Assembly (NCBI GenBank): GCA_009760855.2
Contig: WPIO01000215.1
Span: 124,001-188,000 of the forward strand
DNA from: Cristatella mucedo
Taxonomy: Eukaryota > Bryozoa > Phylactolaemata > Cristatellidae
DNA: 64,000 nt
Direction of reading: 5' to 3'
Shown: positions 33,509 to 45,120 of the stretch, in pieces
How positions within the stretch are numbered: the stretch's first letter is position 1
Layout: each line of letters begins with the position of its first letter
Notes under the pieces: model-generated
Told to the model about the DNA's origin: nothing
What the model saw: only the letters and a program-made list of their open reading frames with translations
Databases searched by the model: none
Translations under genes and position numbers: made by a program

Positions 33509-33956
33509 TTACCTGAAAGAGTGCTGCTTAGTTATGCTCCTAGACGAGCCTGCCCTAGACCAACTGCCAACTGCAGCTGCATTGTCGGATAAGTATGCAG
33601 TGATCTTCCTGCAATTGGCCAGGCTTGACATCCTTGCATCAATCCTATCCAGCAGGCTGCTGAATTGGTTCTTAAAGGTTATTTGCTGAAAACGTGAAGC
33701 TAACCTGGCTCTGAGAGCCTTATTCTCTTCTTCAAGTGACCGAACCATAGCGGTCAGGCCATAAGGCCTTATGCAAAGCTCGTAGCCCCTCAAGAGAAAA
33801 CTGGTTAACTGGCACGGCTAAGCACGAATGCAACGGAGGACCAATGAGGTCCTGCTTGGCTGTCACACTTGTGGCTGACCTTTGTGAAGCAGCTCGGAAA
33901 ATCTCCTCTGTGCTGTACACTGCCCCACAGTCGATATTTGTAACTTCATTTGGCAT
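33509..33956 (-). pseudogene. Decayed ORF with a coiled-coil segment
   Basis: Two minus-strand frames join with one apparent frameshift near 33740. The first reads STEEIFRAASQRSA and NQFSLEGLRALHKALWPDR; the second continues MVRSLEEENKALRARLASRF and SSLLDRIDARMSSLANC. The Leu/Glu/Arg heptad pattern suggests a coiled coil, as in ORF1 proteins of some LINEs, but I cannot name the family. Confidence 0.3.
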
Positions 33957-35128
33957 CTAGTATTCTAAACGATCCGACTTGCTTTAGCCAAGATCGACAA
34001 TTGTGTTCCTTCTTGTCTGGAGAGAATGATGAGGTAAACCAACCAATCGAAAGGACTGACCTGTGTATGCTAGAGTGTACAACCATTGGTGTATCACGAA
34101 ACGGAGAGGGAGTTAGGCTTGACATTGAATTGTGTCTAGAGGTTGTCCAAGGCAGACAGAAGTGGTACCCACGTTTTCCTAGCACCCTAGATGATGGATA
34201 GTAGATGGTCTCACTCCTACTGCACTTAAGCACTGTGAAGGTAAGCCAGCACGAAATCTACTCAAATAATAAGTTAGGTTAGTTACTTTGTTACTTAATC
34301 CTTTATAGTAACTCACATCACACCTACATAAAGAGTCCTTGATGTTATTTTATAGTGCTTCTACACCGGGATAGCCATTTTGATTGTCAATAAAGACGAA
34401 GGTAATTTTCTAATCTAAAAATACAGGTATATATAAATACAGCATGCATTCATAGTTGAGATTGAACATTTAAGTGCAAACAGTTCCCAGGACAATGAAT
34501 TTAAAATAGTCTATCAATGGGTGGCCATGGCATTACAGCAACTATCACTCTCCACACAACGACCCCTCTTTTTGATAGTTCAACGTAATAGCAGTTGCTG
34601 CCCAGCTTTTTTCTAGGACCACCACAGTTGCCATATTGGAAAGCTGTCTGAGTGAGCTTGACAGACCGAAAGTCGTGCAGCGCTAGCCTATGGTAAGCCA
34701 TGGACATGTGCAAATAGAATCTGATCGGTAGTCCGTCATGAATGACCACACTCTACGTAGTTAATACAAATTTAAAGATGGTCGGCAAGTCGGTCTGTTC
34801 CATCCAGGCAACTCAATGCTGATTCGATACTCGGTGCAGACGAATAAGAGCTCAAAGCTTGGCTCAGATTAAGTGGGTCAGGCTGAGCAGCTAAGTCAGA
34901 CGACATTAAGGTTTGCCTTCCAAAGTATAGTAGTTTGGTCAGTGCACAGTCTGCCTGCATGTCTGCCTGTCTCGATGCAGCACATAGAGATGACGTACTG
35001 GTAAACATTTTGGGTGCCAATACTGGACGGCGAAGCACCTTGCCAAAGGCCCGTGCACTCATGGAGTGCAGAAGAGTGCACACAGCACACTTGCACGCAT
35101 GCTGCCAGACATGCCGGGAAATAGTTAC

Positions 35129-35337
35129 CGGGTAGAACAAGACCACTGCCGATGGCACCGATGCTGCCGGTCCTCTTATCAGTTGCTGCTGCTGTGCCAG
35201 TGCCTCCGAGCGCAGCAGCAGCAGCTGCTGCTGCTGCGATGCCCTTCCTTTGGGCAGCCATGCCTGACCTTTTCAGCTCGGCGCCGGATGATGGCGATCG
35301 ACGAGTGGCAGCCGATCGCGCGCTGCTGCCCAGAGCT
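35129..35337 (-). CDS. NAV: NAV homologue exon, Ala-rich, after the CH domain
   Basis: Excellent acceptor (tttacggcacttttcag) at 35338, donor CTACCCG/gtaact at 35128; 209 bases, phase 2 in, phase 1 out. It encodes ALGSSARSAATRRSPSS, GAELKRSGMAAQRKG, a nine-Ala run, then GTGTAAATDKRTGS and ends GLVLP. Basic and low complexity, as expected for the linker following the CH domain. Phase fits the CH exon donor at 39003 (AG+A, Arg) and the exon at 24436 (G+GT, Gly). Confidence 0.75.
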
Positions 35338-36084
35338 CTGAAAAGTGCCGTAAAAACCAAAAATGCACGACGGCTACACCCTCAACCTCTTGAGGAGCAG
35401 CTGCAAGTGCTCATACACACACTGCTGCTGAAGGGAGAAAATGTGGAGAGGAGAGCAAACATTGACATTTGCATATACCTTGTACAGAGGTTTTCTAAAT
35501 ATTCAAAGGCCGATAAAAGTGCATATAAACACCTAGGGCTAAAGATGTCATACTGATAGAAATAACGTCAAATTCTCTTGCGTTTCGCAAACAGAACTAA
35601 CCAAAACCTGCCACCACATTATCTGGAAGAAAAAATTACAATAAGAAGACATTTGTAGAGTGGGCTAAGAGATCCAAGCTCTTTCCATTCATTCATTTGA
35701 TATGTGCTGAAAAGGAAGCAGGTCGATTGGATCGGGGTCACCTGCACTCTTGTGAGTTGCAGGTCGTTTTTTGCTTCGGAAACAATAGCCATTTATGAAA
35801 AGGACGAGGCTTGAAAGCATTAGCTTTTTCAATTAAAATCTGCTGGGTACAACAAGCATTCTCTCACTAGAAATGCATACCAATCACTATATCAGACTCT
35901 GGTACAGAGCTATCCTGGCATTGAAGCTTATTGCTCATCACGACCCAGACTGCTGGTTTGAACCCTGGACTAGGCGATGATTTACAGCCATCCGTAAGCA
36001 GAATGATAGCTACTATAGCTCTTTTACTGCTACATGCATCCACGTGAGGCTGCTGAAGAATCAGAAAAAAATCCCAGCTGATTA

Positions 36085-36240
36085 AACAGCCTCTTTTTGT
36101 ATAGTGACAGAAGAGCATTTACGGCTATCACCACCGCTTGCAGTGGCGATAAAGGATCGCTCACCGCAGGAATCGAACCCACGACCTCGGGACCGAGGTC
36201 GTGAAAGCAACTGCCTTACCTAGTGTGCCATCACGGCTCA
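36085..36240 (-). repeat. SINE-C reference copy
   Basis: Minus strand: tgagccgtgatggcacacta (A-box region), an internal perfect stem (cacgacctcgg/ccgaggtcgtg), B-box ggttcgattcc, gcgatcctttatcgccactg, ggtggtgatagccgtaaatg and ctgtttaatcagctg. The best copy of the family in the window. Confidence 0.85.
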
Positions 36241-36259
36241 CCAGAAAGCAGTTTACCTG

Positions 36260-36589
36260 GAACTGGAAGCCTGGAACTCCCTCCCGACCTGCGTCACAAC
36301 GTCCCTTGACCTGACCACATTTAAAAAAGAACTTTAAAAACACCTATTTATGACAGCATTTAGTGGGCCCTTAAGATTCGTCCTTCATGTGCTTATGCGT
36401 GCTGACACTGTGCATGCTGCCACTAACCACATTTGCATGCTGACCCTGTGCATGTCACCCCTAACCATATTATTCATTTCGTTTGTTTTTCAAGCATGAT
36501 TTTACTTACCATTGAATTGCTTTTCACTTAACAGCAAATGTAAAGCGCCTAGAGAGAGATTAAGTTCTCTGAGGGCGCTCTATCAAGTA

Positions 36590-36615
<26 letters not shown>
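36260..36615 (+). mobile_element. LINE-B 3' part, left piece of the duplicated block, copy 2
   Basis: KAWNSLPTCV-like coding remains, then 3' UTR, tail hairpin aaagcgcctagagagagatt and (ATT)n. Mirrors 21215-21700. Confidence 0.85.
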
Positions 36616-36619
<4 letters not shown>

Positions 36620-36621
<2 letters not shown>

Positions 36622-37258
36622 GGACAAAGCTTCGAGATAAGGGCATGAAGAATGTGACAGGGGCACGTGACTAATACTAATAAGAACGGTGACTTTTGCT
36701 GGTGTAAGTTCTTTCCTTGTGGACTATTTTACGACCATATTGGCTTATGAGAACCAAAACCGGTCGCATGATTACGAATAGCTGCATCCCAGACTGGTGA
36801 GGGGCACGATGGTTGCTCAGTTGATGGAGGGCTGCCCTTTTTCTAGCATATGGGAAAATAGCCTAGTTCAGCTTTCTTTGGAGGCTAGAGAAAGGCACCG
36901 TCGATCACAACTCATCATCATCACTACTCATCATCACTACACATCACACATCATCCTCTTTTGTTTTCACTGACGACTCTTGAAGCCTGCTAACTTGCAT
37001 GCTGAAAGATGCCTCTTGTAGTAATGCACTGAGAGAAGCGAATTAGAGCAAGTGGCTTTGCTCTGGGTTCGTTTTAAATCAGCTGACCAAGCATGGCTAT
37101 AAAATGGCATGAAAAATATCGCAGCAGGGCAAGCAGTGATTGAGTCCTAATTCAGCTGAGTGCATGTGTAGCAGCTACAGGATCAGAGAGGAGCAGGCAT
37201 ACAAATACACAATAACTGATGTAACAGCCACATTTGCAAAAGAAGAAAGCAGTGGAGG
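36620..37258. repeat. Spacer of the duplicated block, copy 2
   Basis: Nearly identical to 21701-22345; differences seen are one substitution near 36634, a one-base deletion near 36753 and one substitution near 36902. Confidence 0.9.
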
Positions 37259-37905
37259 CCATGTGGCTATGTAATGTAATGAAATGTATCTCCATCTGTA
37301 ACTCCACAAAGTCATAAAGATCATGTGGGTGTTACACAGTAGAGTTTTTTATAGCCGACTCACGGCCTAAGCGGCTTTCGGTACGCATTCGGTACCCAAC
37401 AGACTTCGTCTCACCCAACAAAGAGAAAGTGGAAAGCATAGCAGAGTCAGGAGAGCAGTTGAGGTAGTGAGTAGCATGGAAGTAGCAGCTCAGGACCGCT
37501 GAAAAGGATGTGCCATAATCGGTGGTAGGAGAGTAGTTGTCGTTGCTTAAGAATTGTGGAAGCGAGTTCCACAGTCTAGGACCTGCAGAGCTAAAGCTTC
37601 TGTTGCCAACTGTCTTTAAGCAGAGGAATGGGACAGCTAATTTATTGTCCACACATGACCTGAGTGCGCGAACAGGCTGAAACTGATGCAGCAGCTCAGC
37701 TAGGTACGAAGGAGCCCAGCCGTGGTGGGCCTTGTGGGTCAGTGTAAGAACTTTGCTCTGTATCCTTTGCTCAACCAGCAACCATCCTAGCTCTTTCAGC
37801 AAAGGAGACACGTGCTCAAACCACTGGGACTTGAAGACTAGCCTTGCAGCCATATTCATAGTCCGCTGTAGTGACATAGTGGCTTTATTTGGCAGTCCCT
37901 TTACA
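37258..37905 (-). mobile_element. LINE-A 3' part, right piece of the duplicated block
   Basis: Open minus-strand frame with MNMAARLVFKSQWFEHVSPL, PSYLAELLHQFQPVRALRSC and the ETKSVGYRMRTESRLG end. It stops at about 37905 against a LINE-B copy, where the copy at 22345 continues into the RT core. Confidence 0.88.
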
Positions 37906-38665
37906 TCTACTGCCAAGGAAGCACGATCGAATGGTTAGCCGTAGCATGATCAAAGAACAGTAAGAACAACACGGTTAGGGGTGACATGCACAGGGTCACC
38001 ATGCAAGTGCAGTTAGTGACAGCATGCAACAGAGTCAGCATGCATAAGCACACAAAGGACGAATCACATGGACCCACTAAGTGCTGTCATAAATAGGTGC
38101 GTTTTTAATTATTTTTTAATGTGGTCAAGTCAGGGATGTCGTGATGCAAGTCGGCAGTGAGTTCCAGGCTTTGGGATCATACGAACTAAAGGCACTGTCT
38201 TCAAGGATTTGATATTTGTACGAGTTATGTGTAAACAAAAGTCTAGCTGATTTAACAGACTCTTTTTTATAGCAACAGAAGAGCCTTTACGGCAATCACC
38301 ACAGCTTGCAGTGGCAATAAATGATCACCCACCATCGGGATTCGAAACCACGACCTCGGGACCGAGATCTAAAACAGCAACCGCCTTACCTAGTGAGCCA
38401 TTACGACTCACCATGTGTAAACAGTAAGATTACGAAAAATGGATGGTACGATGCTTAGCTTGGTGGGGCAGTGGATCTTATAGGTAGGCTGGAGCCAAAA
38501 AATGAAGGGACCTAAAAGTGAGTGACAAAACCTTGAGGTCAGTGAGTTATGAAGTCAAGATGAGATGTCGCAAATGCATGGACCAATTTAGATGTGGTAT
38601 CCCTGGTTAAATAAATCCAAATTTTAGCAACGTTGTGTAGCTGAAAGTGTGCTGACTTGACTGTG
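37905..38665 (-). mobile_element. LINE-B 3' part, split by a SINE-C
   Basis: Reverse 3' UTR (aaggaagcacgatcgaatgg, ggttaggggtgacatgcaca) and coding remains to about 38665 (ggaccaatttagatgtggta). Split at 38243-38412 by SINE-C. It has no (TAA)n tail, so its 3' end is missing. Confidence 0.8.
38243..38412 (-). repeat. SINE-C copy inside LINE-B
   Basis: agctgatttaacagactctt, agcctttacggcaatcacca, gggattcgaaaccacgacct and the head end cttacctagtgagccattac. LINE-B words gtgtaaaca flank both sides and may be the target duplication. Confidence 0.85.
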
Positions 38666-39002
38666 GAGCTGATATGGACATCTAAAGATATATTCCAGAG
38701 AGCATTATACTTTGCTTTAAGAGATCATTTTCTTCGGTTTACCTAAAATAATGTGAGTGGCCTTCCCATCAAGATGTAAAGAGCCACTCTGCAAGTTTGT
38801 AACAAGCAACCAACAACAATGTTTGATCAATGTTGCACAGTTTTTAGTGCTAGCAGCACACGACAAGAGCTACACGACAAGCAATGGATCACCTGGCAAT
38901 GGCCATGCCCCCTTCGGTTGGTGTGGCCATCATGCCATGGGTACCCACGTATGTGGCAATCATGGTTGGTGCCACTGGACCAGATTCTGCAGCTGCTTAA
39001 AC

Positions 39003-39057
39003 CTCGACAAGTTAAAAAAGAGGCTCAAGATCGCCTTGAGGCTGCCCTCGTTAACGT
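39003..39057 (-). CDS. NAV: NAV CH domain, last part
   Basis: Acceptor gtgtttgcag at 39058. It encodes (D)VNEGSLKAILSLFFNLSR, matching the end of the NAV CH domain (NGNLKAILGLFFSLSRYKQ). The first codon joins to 42175 (G+AC, Asp). The 3' border is uncertain. Donor CGAG/gtttaag at 39002 gives 55 bases, phase 2 out, and fits 35337. A donor at 38980 (CTG/gtccag) would be out of phase with 35337. Without splicing the frame reads FKQLQNLVQWHQP and stops at TGA 38962-38960. The Lys-Gln after Arg is conserved in vertebrate NAVs, so coding sequence may extend past 39003. Confidence 0.85.
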
Positions 39058-39769
39058 CTGCAAACACACAAACGATGTGTGCAGTGTACAGCTAACAGAT
39101 ACAGATACAGATAGTGTGCAGATGTACAGCTAACAAGCAGCATTAGTTGATTGCAGGCAAAATATCGAGGCACGATCTGAAACTTTGTAAATTACAGGAC
39201 CCGTCTTATTGAAAGTAATATTAGATAGCTCAGCAAAGTGGCCACAAGATGACAAACTCAGTACCCGAATGAAACACTGGTCAAATTTATTCGTTTACCT
39301 GATGTGTCAGTGCTTCATCGCCATTCTCTAAGTGGGCAATCGACCCAGCTGCTGGGCAAGCACACACGAATACACACGAACCAAGCGCTATATTATAGAC
39401 AAGACCCTGGGCATCTGCAAACAATGGCAGCAGCAGAGCTTCATACACTAGGGCCTCTTCAGCCATTCATTGGGTTCTGGGCAGATCAGAGTTTTTTTGA
39501 AGCAGGCACAATGTAAGCAAAGCAGACTGAAGTCATTAATGCATCATCGACAGGCTATCTTTATATGGTGGCTCCTGTTCAATCAAGGGGCAAGAGGCTA
39601 ATAAAATATAGGAAACAACCGAGGGATGAGACACTTCACTGCAGCTATCTGGTGGTGCAGATGCAGTGGGAAGTGTCCAAATCCAAGGTCAAGATCACTG
39701 ATGATTGCAATCATTAATATGTATATATATATATATGTGTGTGTATATTTAGTTATATTTATATATTTA

Positions 39770-40420
39770 TAATTATGAAAAATTGTATGGCAGCCGATGA
39801 AAACTAAATCTATTTCTAAACGCTTTGCATAATGTAGGAAAAAATATCAACTTCGGGGTCACAATGACATGCACATGTGTTGTTTGCCAATGCATGTAAA
39901 AAACGATCGCATGCAACAAGCATATGATGTAAAAATCTGGGGATCTTTATTTGTGCAGTAGATGTCACCAAGGCACATTGTCATTGGTGCAGAGTTCAAG
40001 GCTTATGGTGCATAGTAATTGAAGTCAATGGTTGCATAGAGTCCTTAGTTTTATCCCAGGTTCACCTTTGACAATAAGACTATGAGCACCGGGTTTTCTC
40101 AGGGACAATGAGCCAGCATTTGAGATAGGTTTCGGGTAGAGGAAGAAAGCCTTATGGGATCCATGCGTGAGACCTTGGAGTTTGCTGCTTGAAGAAGAGC
40201 CGTTGCAGGTTAGTAAAGAGTGGAGTAATACAGCAGCTGTAATAACCTCTGAGGATAAGCCTAGATTAATGGTTTTTTACCATCATGGCAAGTTTCTTAA
40301 TGCATCGACAGGAAAACATGCACAGAAAGGGTCATACTAGTCTATACTGTGATGCAACACATGCAAGGACTTGGTGTGATATCCTTTTATAAGTATAATT
40401 GAAACTGGACAGTCTTAAAT
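39770..40420 (-). mobile_element. Old LINE-B copy
   Basis: Weak but collinear reverse matches: aaactaaatctatttctaaa, aagcatatgatg, gatgtcaccaaggc, agttcaaggcttatggtgca and cttggtgtgatatcc near 40380. Confidence 0.45.
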
Positions 40421-40429
40421 AAAAGGTTG

Positions 40430-40590
40430 GCTGATTTCACACCGTTGCTTTTTTAACAGCAACAGAGTCTTAACAGCTATCAAAACCATTGGCGGTCAAC
40501 TAAAAAAGTCTGTCAACTGCAAGTGTCGAACCCACAGCCTGGCTTGTGAAGTGTGAGTGCCTTGCCTCTGGGCTAACGCCTGGGTTAAAA
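40430..40590 (-). repeat. SINE-C copy, diverged
   Basis: gctgatttcacaccgttgct, ttaacagctatcaaaaccat, gtgtcgaacccacagcctgg and ttgcctctgggctaac. Confidence 0.7.
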
Positions 40591-41039
40591 ATTCGATTAT
40601 GGAGCTGATGATGAGTCGTCGCGTAAAAGCTACCATTGAGACAGGCTGCCCAGGTACAGAGAAAAGGCCAGAAAACAACGCTAGCTTACCAAATCTTGAG
40701 ATGAGGGCTTTCCTGTTTCTGATTGATGCTATGCATAACAATAGCTACTAAGTTATTCTTGTTATGAGCAGATTTAGGAAAGTTAGCCACCATCCAAATG
40801 CAAATGGCAGCAGTGCAATCTGAAAATAAGTTGATTAGAATCTAGGGAGGTCAGGTAGGATCACAGCTTCGGCAGAGCTGAATGTCATCGGAATAGAAAT
40901 AAAACGAAGTATGTGACACATTTTGCTTTTTGATTACGTCTGCAAAAGAGAATGAGAGAAAAAGTATGAATTAAAATTAAAGGGACTTGAAAATAAAAAA
41001 ATCTAGGGTCTTATGTACAATAAAAGTAAACTAAGGTTA

Positions 41040-41180
41040 ATTTAACAGCATAATTTACATAGCACCAGAAAACCTTCAGCTGCAATCACCGGCTTGAAAG
41101 GGACAATAAAGAATCGCCCACTGCAGGACACTAACTAACGACCTGGGTCGTGAAGAGCAAGCCCTTTCCCATAGACTTGG
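41040..41180 (-). repeat. SINE-C copy, diverged
   Basis: tttacatagcaccagaaaac, gacaataaagaatcgcccac, cgacctgggtcgtgaagagc. B-box region altered. Confidence 0.65.
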
Positions 41181-41944
41181 AACCAGAGGAGTTAAACGGT
41201 GTACCAGTGCAGTACAGATTACAGAACTCGGGCATTAAGGAACGGCATCTTCGATGGTAATCGTGAGACATATTCAGCCAGGCAAGCCAGCAGTCAGGCT
41301 AGTCTGCAAATGCCCACTGATTGACTGGTTTGGCTATAGCACGGTGCACTTGTTGTGTATGTCTGTGGCTTCTGCTGTTGCAATTAGCAAAGCACCCTGA
41401 CCAATGTACATGCCTCACGTGTGGCCAATAGTTAAGCCATTGACACAGCCCAGCATCAAACCACTAATGCAAGCTATATTGTGTGTCGTCTGCTGCGATT
41501 GATCAAGCTCTCATATATGTATGCATTGATGGGAATAAAAAGAGATAGTGCAACAAGACTAGGCACAGCATCACCAGATATTGCAAACAGCACCACGCAC
41601 AGCAACACGGATCGGCATGCATGCAAATGCACCTAAATATAGGCCATGGCCTTTAATACACCTGGCAGTGCGATCACGGTTAGGGCATGTCTCCGAGAGA
41701 GATCGGAGACAGTGAGACACCAGAAGACCGGCAGTGCCCCAGTGTCTTAACCCGGTGGCAAGATGCTCGCTATACACACCGCTGGTTAGGTTTTACTCAT
41801 TGTACACATCAACTCGTGCGCTCTACCGTATTCCTAATCGTCAGCAAATTCCGAGCTCAAGCTTGTCAGCACGGCAAGTTCATATGGTGATGTCACAACA
41901 CAGCTATTGAAAGCACACATCGAGTCGTAGCAACAGCAGTTGAC

Positions 41945-41951
41945 GAGAGAG

Positions 41952-42012
<61 letters not shown>
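41945..42012. repeat. (GA)n microsatellite
   Basis: GA run followed by a short G run, about 160 bases downstream of the CH exon donor at 42175 (minus strand). Confidence 0.95.
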
Positions 42013-42019
<7 letters not shown>

Positions 42020-42174
42020 AGAAAGCTGCATCAATTGGCAGACTGTACGATAGGTTAAGTGGTATACTCGGCTTTGGAGCTCTTGACAGACTGGGAGACA
42101 AGCAGCACGGAATGAACTTGGCAGCCAGACAATGCCGCGACCTTCCTCTGCCTGCCATTGCCTTAAGCACATAC

Positions 42175-42247
42175 CGTTGGCATGCACGTCGTCAATGCAC
42201 ACACCGATCTGCCGAAGGAAGCACAAGCAGATGTTGATGTTGTTTAT
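42175..42247 (-). CDS. NAV: NAV CH domain, middle-late part
   Basis: Strong acceptor (tttggttttcag) at 42248 and donor AACG/gtatgt at 42174; 73 bases, phase 0 in, phase 1 out. It encodes INNINICLCFLRQIGVCIDD followed by VHAN, aligning with the NAV/UNC-53 CH segment ENIDACLNFLAAKGINI-x-x-L-x-x-EEIRNG. Type 3-like CH domains in NAV2/NAV3 sit at the N-terminus; their actin or microtubule role is less settled than the EB and AAA+ functions. The exon between this one and 53018, covering the K-I-x-x-I-N region, was not found. Confidence 0.9.
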
Positions 42248-42654
42248 CTGAAAACCAAAAGGCAGGGCTGCAGCAATAGATGAGGCTGAAGAACCTATTC
42301 ATTGAATCTGAATCAAGCTGAGTCAACTGCATAAAGGCCGGATGGGAAAAGTACATGAGTGCCATTGGTCTGGCTTCATCCTGCCCACTAGCTATGCCCG
42401 ACCACTTGGCTTGGCAAGTGACGTCAATCCGTGCTGCTCACAGCCTAAAGGCAAGTGCATCGAGACCGGCCAGGAGCAGTCCTGTATGCCACACAGCTAG
42501 TGCTCCTGTGGCTTGTGCTCCCTAAAGTGCCCAGCTTGTCAACCTTGCCTTCTGCTGCGCAGCCAATTTAAACAAATATATGTGAATGTGTCATGCATTT
42601 TTTACTTTCCATACATACATTTGTAACTCATCATTTTCAAGTCATCATGCAGTA

Positions 42655-43065
42655 AAACCTGTTGATTAATAATAATAGTCATTTTTGTTTTACAACATTT
42701 ATGAAGGACCCAAACCAAACACAATCTCCTTCTAGGCACTTTAGATGTGCCAGAAAGTCAATTGATTAGTGATAACTGCACAATTTTTTAGAAGGGGGAA
42801 GAGCTCAAATTGAAATTCAGAAAACTCATCGGTTCTTTGCTCGAAGAAAATGTGGTCAAATCAGGAGCAATGTCTGTCGGTAGTGAGTGCCAGGTTTTGG
42901 GGGCACACAGAAAAATGAAGGCACGGTCTCTCCAAAAGATTTGAGGTTGGTTAGAGACACATGCAAGCAAGTACAGTCCGAGGAACTAGTGAGACGATGG
43001 AAAGCTCAGAGTGCTACAGAAAGGTAAGCCGGAGCAAGAGAATTCGGGGACTTGAAAAGCTTTCT
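42655..43065 (-). mobile_element. Diverged LINE-B 3' part
   Basis: Reverse tail (caatctccttctaggcactt), gtagtgagtgccaggttttg, aaggcacggtctctccaaaa. Coding frames are broken. Confidence 0.65.
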
Positions 43066-43594
43066 CCAAAATGTAAGTTCACATAATGGAGAGGGAACTT
43101 GTCATAATAGGGCTAATCGTAATCATTTATATAAATATAATAAAATGATCATAGATATAATCATAATTGGCTTTATTAATAGGGGGCTTGTACATGGAAG
43201 CTTACTTTTTTGCTTCAATATTGCGCTAAACCGGGTACCTGCTTTGAATGCAACCCAACAAAGATTAGTCGGACCCCAAATGTGCTCGATAGGCTTGTTA
43301 ATCATCACCAAATCTGATGCAGCTGATAGTGGTAGTGACATGAGTGAATATAATGAGTCTCAATATTTTTCAGTTAATTCAAGTGTCGAATAAGAAGAAA
43401 ATTCTCCAAAATTGGTTCAACAATTTGGGGCCTTATACATCGGGGAGGGAGCCTCTACATGGTAAAATACTATGATACTACCTTGAAGACCAATATCATG
43501 CACTGCTTGATGGGGAACTCTACGGCTAGGCATGTCTGTTTGAAGCGCTGCAACTGCCACATTACTCTGGCTCCCGATCAAACAGAGAGCCATG

Positions 43595-43915
43595 GCTGCA
43601 GCGGTTTGAGCACGTGTCACCTTTGCTGAAAGAGCTAGGATGGTTGCCGGTTGAGCAAAGGATACAGAGCAAAGTTCTTACGCTGACCCACAAGGCCCGC
43701 AACTGCTACTTCTATGCTACTCACTACCTCAACTGCTCTCCTGACTCTCCTATGCTTCCCACTTTCTCTTTGTTAGGTGAGACGAAGTCTGTTGGCTACC
43801 GAATGCGTACCGAAAGCCGCTTAGGCTGTGAGTTCGCTATACAAAACTCTCCTGCGTAACACCCATATGGTCTTTATGACTTTGTGGAGTTACTGACGGA
43901 GATACATTACATTAC
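43595..43915 (+). mobile_element. LINE-A 3' part with an internal deletion
   Basis: Forward frame reads MSPLLKELGWLPVEQRIQSK, VLTLTHKAR and then jumps to NCYFYATHYLNCSPDSPMLP, missing the segment that in other copies encodes PSYLAELL to AGPRLWNSLPQ. It ends with ETKSVGYRMRTESRLG and the ttacattacat-like terminus near 43915. Confidence 0.88.
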
Positions 43916-44279
43916 TGCAGCTGAAGCTGATGCTGCTTCAACCACCCATGCCCCACCCATGCTGGACCGATCCCTAGTCATTCCACAAGGCCACGACCTT
44001 TGCTGTGTGCCAAGCATTGCACCAGCTAGTGAGCTAGTGCCACCCACAACTGCTTCCTGCAACAGTGAGTTTTGACTAAAGAAAGATCCGATCTGATGCT
44101 CATCTCCAGTCTGTTTCAATGTGCAGCTAGCAGCACAGCCATCTAGGGCTTTGTGGCAGTGCATCCACAACAGCCCGACTCAGTCTATTTGCATCTGCGG
44201 ACCCTCAGCATGCTCTTGATGCATTCATTATTAGCTGCAAAGCTCTCATGTGCATATCGGCACGGTGCAAGACCAGTAC

Positions 44280-44500
44280 CAAAGCAGCTATAGATGCAGC
44301 ACCTGAAGCACTTACTGTGGCAGCAGTAGCTTAAGCAGTAGCAACTTCATAATAAGCACTTACATGAGGAGGGCAGAAGTAGAAGCAGCAGCAGCTGCTG
44401 CTGCTTCAGCTCTTACTACTAGAGCTGCAGAAGCATGATATCAGCAACAGCTGCGTCAGCAGCTACAGCAGCAGCAACCAGAAGCAGTAGCAAGAGCTAG
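44280..44500. repeat. GCA/GCT-rich tract with a perfect palindrome
   Basis: Imperfect GCA/GTA/GCT triplets; at 44382-44407 gaagcagcagcag is followed directly by its exact complement ctgctgctgcttc, a 26-base perfect palindrome. Confidence 0.8.
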
Positions 44501-44574
44501 TAGTATGAACCTGGTTGCGATATAGCGAGGGAGTGAAGCGGTGGTTCTGTGGAGCACACAAAAATAAATAAATA

Positions 44575-44695
44575 AACTTCTTTGGAATAGCATACTAAAA
44601 GAACTTAAATCTTCATCCAGGTGCTTGACATGTGCAACAGGGGTCAAGCCCACGGTCATCAAAGGTGAGCACCTTAATCACAGGGCCAAGCTAGG
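44575..44695 (-). repeat. SINE-A copy, diverged
   Basis: tagcatactaaaagaactta, aatcttcatccaggtgcttg, gggtcaagcccacggtc, gagcaccttaatcacagggc. Degenerate B-box. Confidence 0.6.
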
Positions 44696-44889
44696 GTTAA
44701 TTTTCGTATGCTTGTTTGGACCCAAGAGCAATAGTTGATTGGTTATGCCTTACAATTGTGCAGTGCTTTCTTTCTTGTAAGCCAAGTCAATTGCTTATTA
44801 TAGTAACTACATGCTTCTTTCGGAAAGTGGGAATCTGGACTCCGTTTTAAGGTAAATGGCAAAATAACTTCCAATACTTGACAGATCAA

Positions 44890-45120
44890 CCCAAAATTCT
44901 AAATGTGAGTTTGCCTCTGCTTGTATACTACTGCAGGAGTTAATTTATGATTTAGGTTTGCCAGGGTTTTCTATAAATTTTATCAAACATCCTCAAACTT
45001 TACTACCTACAATCATCGGTATTTATAGCCTACCTTATTTAACCAAAGTCGGAAATGAGCTCCTGCAGTAGCATACAAGCAGAGCTGAGCACTTATTTGA
45101 ACTCTTTCACGTTGATCATA
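44890..45120. repeat. Foldback element (imperfect inverted repeat)
   Basis: gcttgtatactactgcagga at about 44918-44937 pairs with its near-exact reverse complement at about 45061-45080 (one mismatch); similarity extends weakly into both flanks and the loop side. It belongs to none of the other families. Confidence 0.65.
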
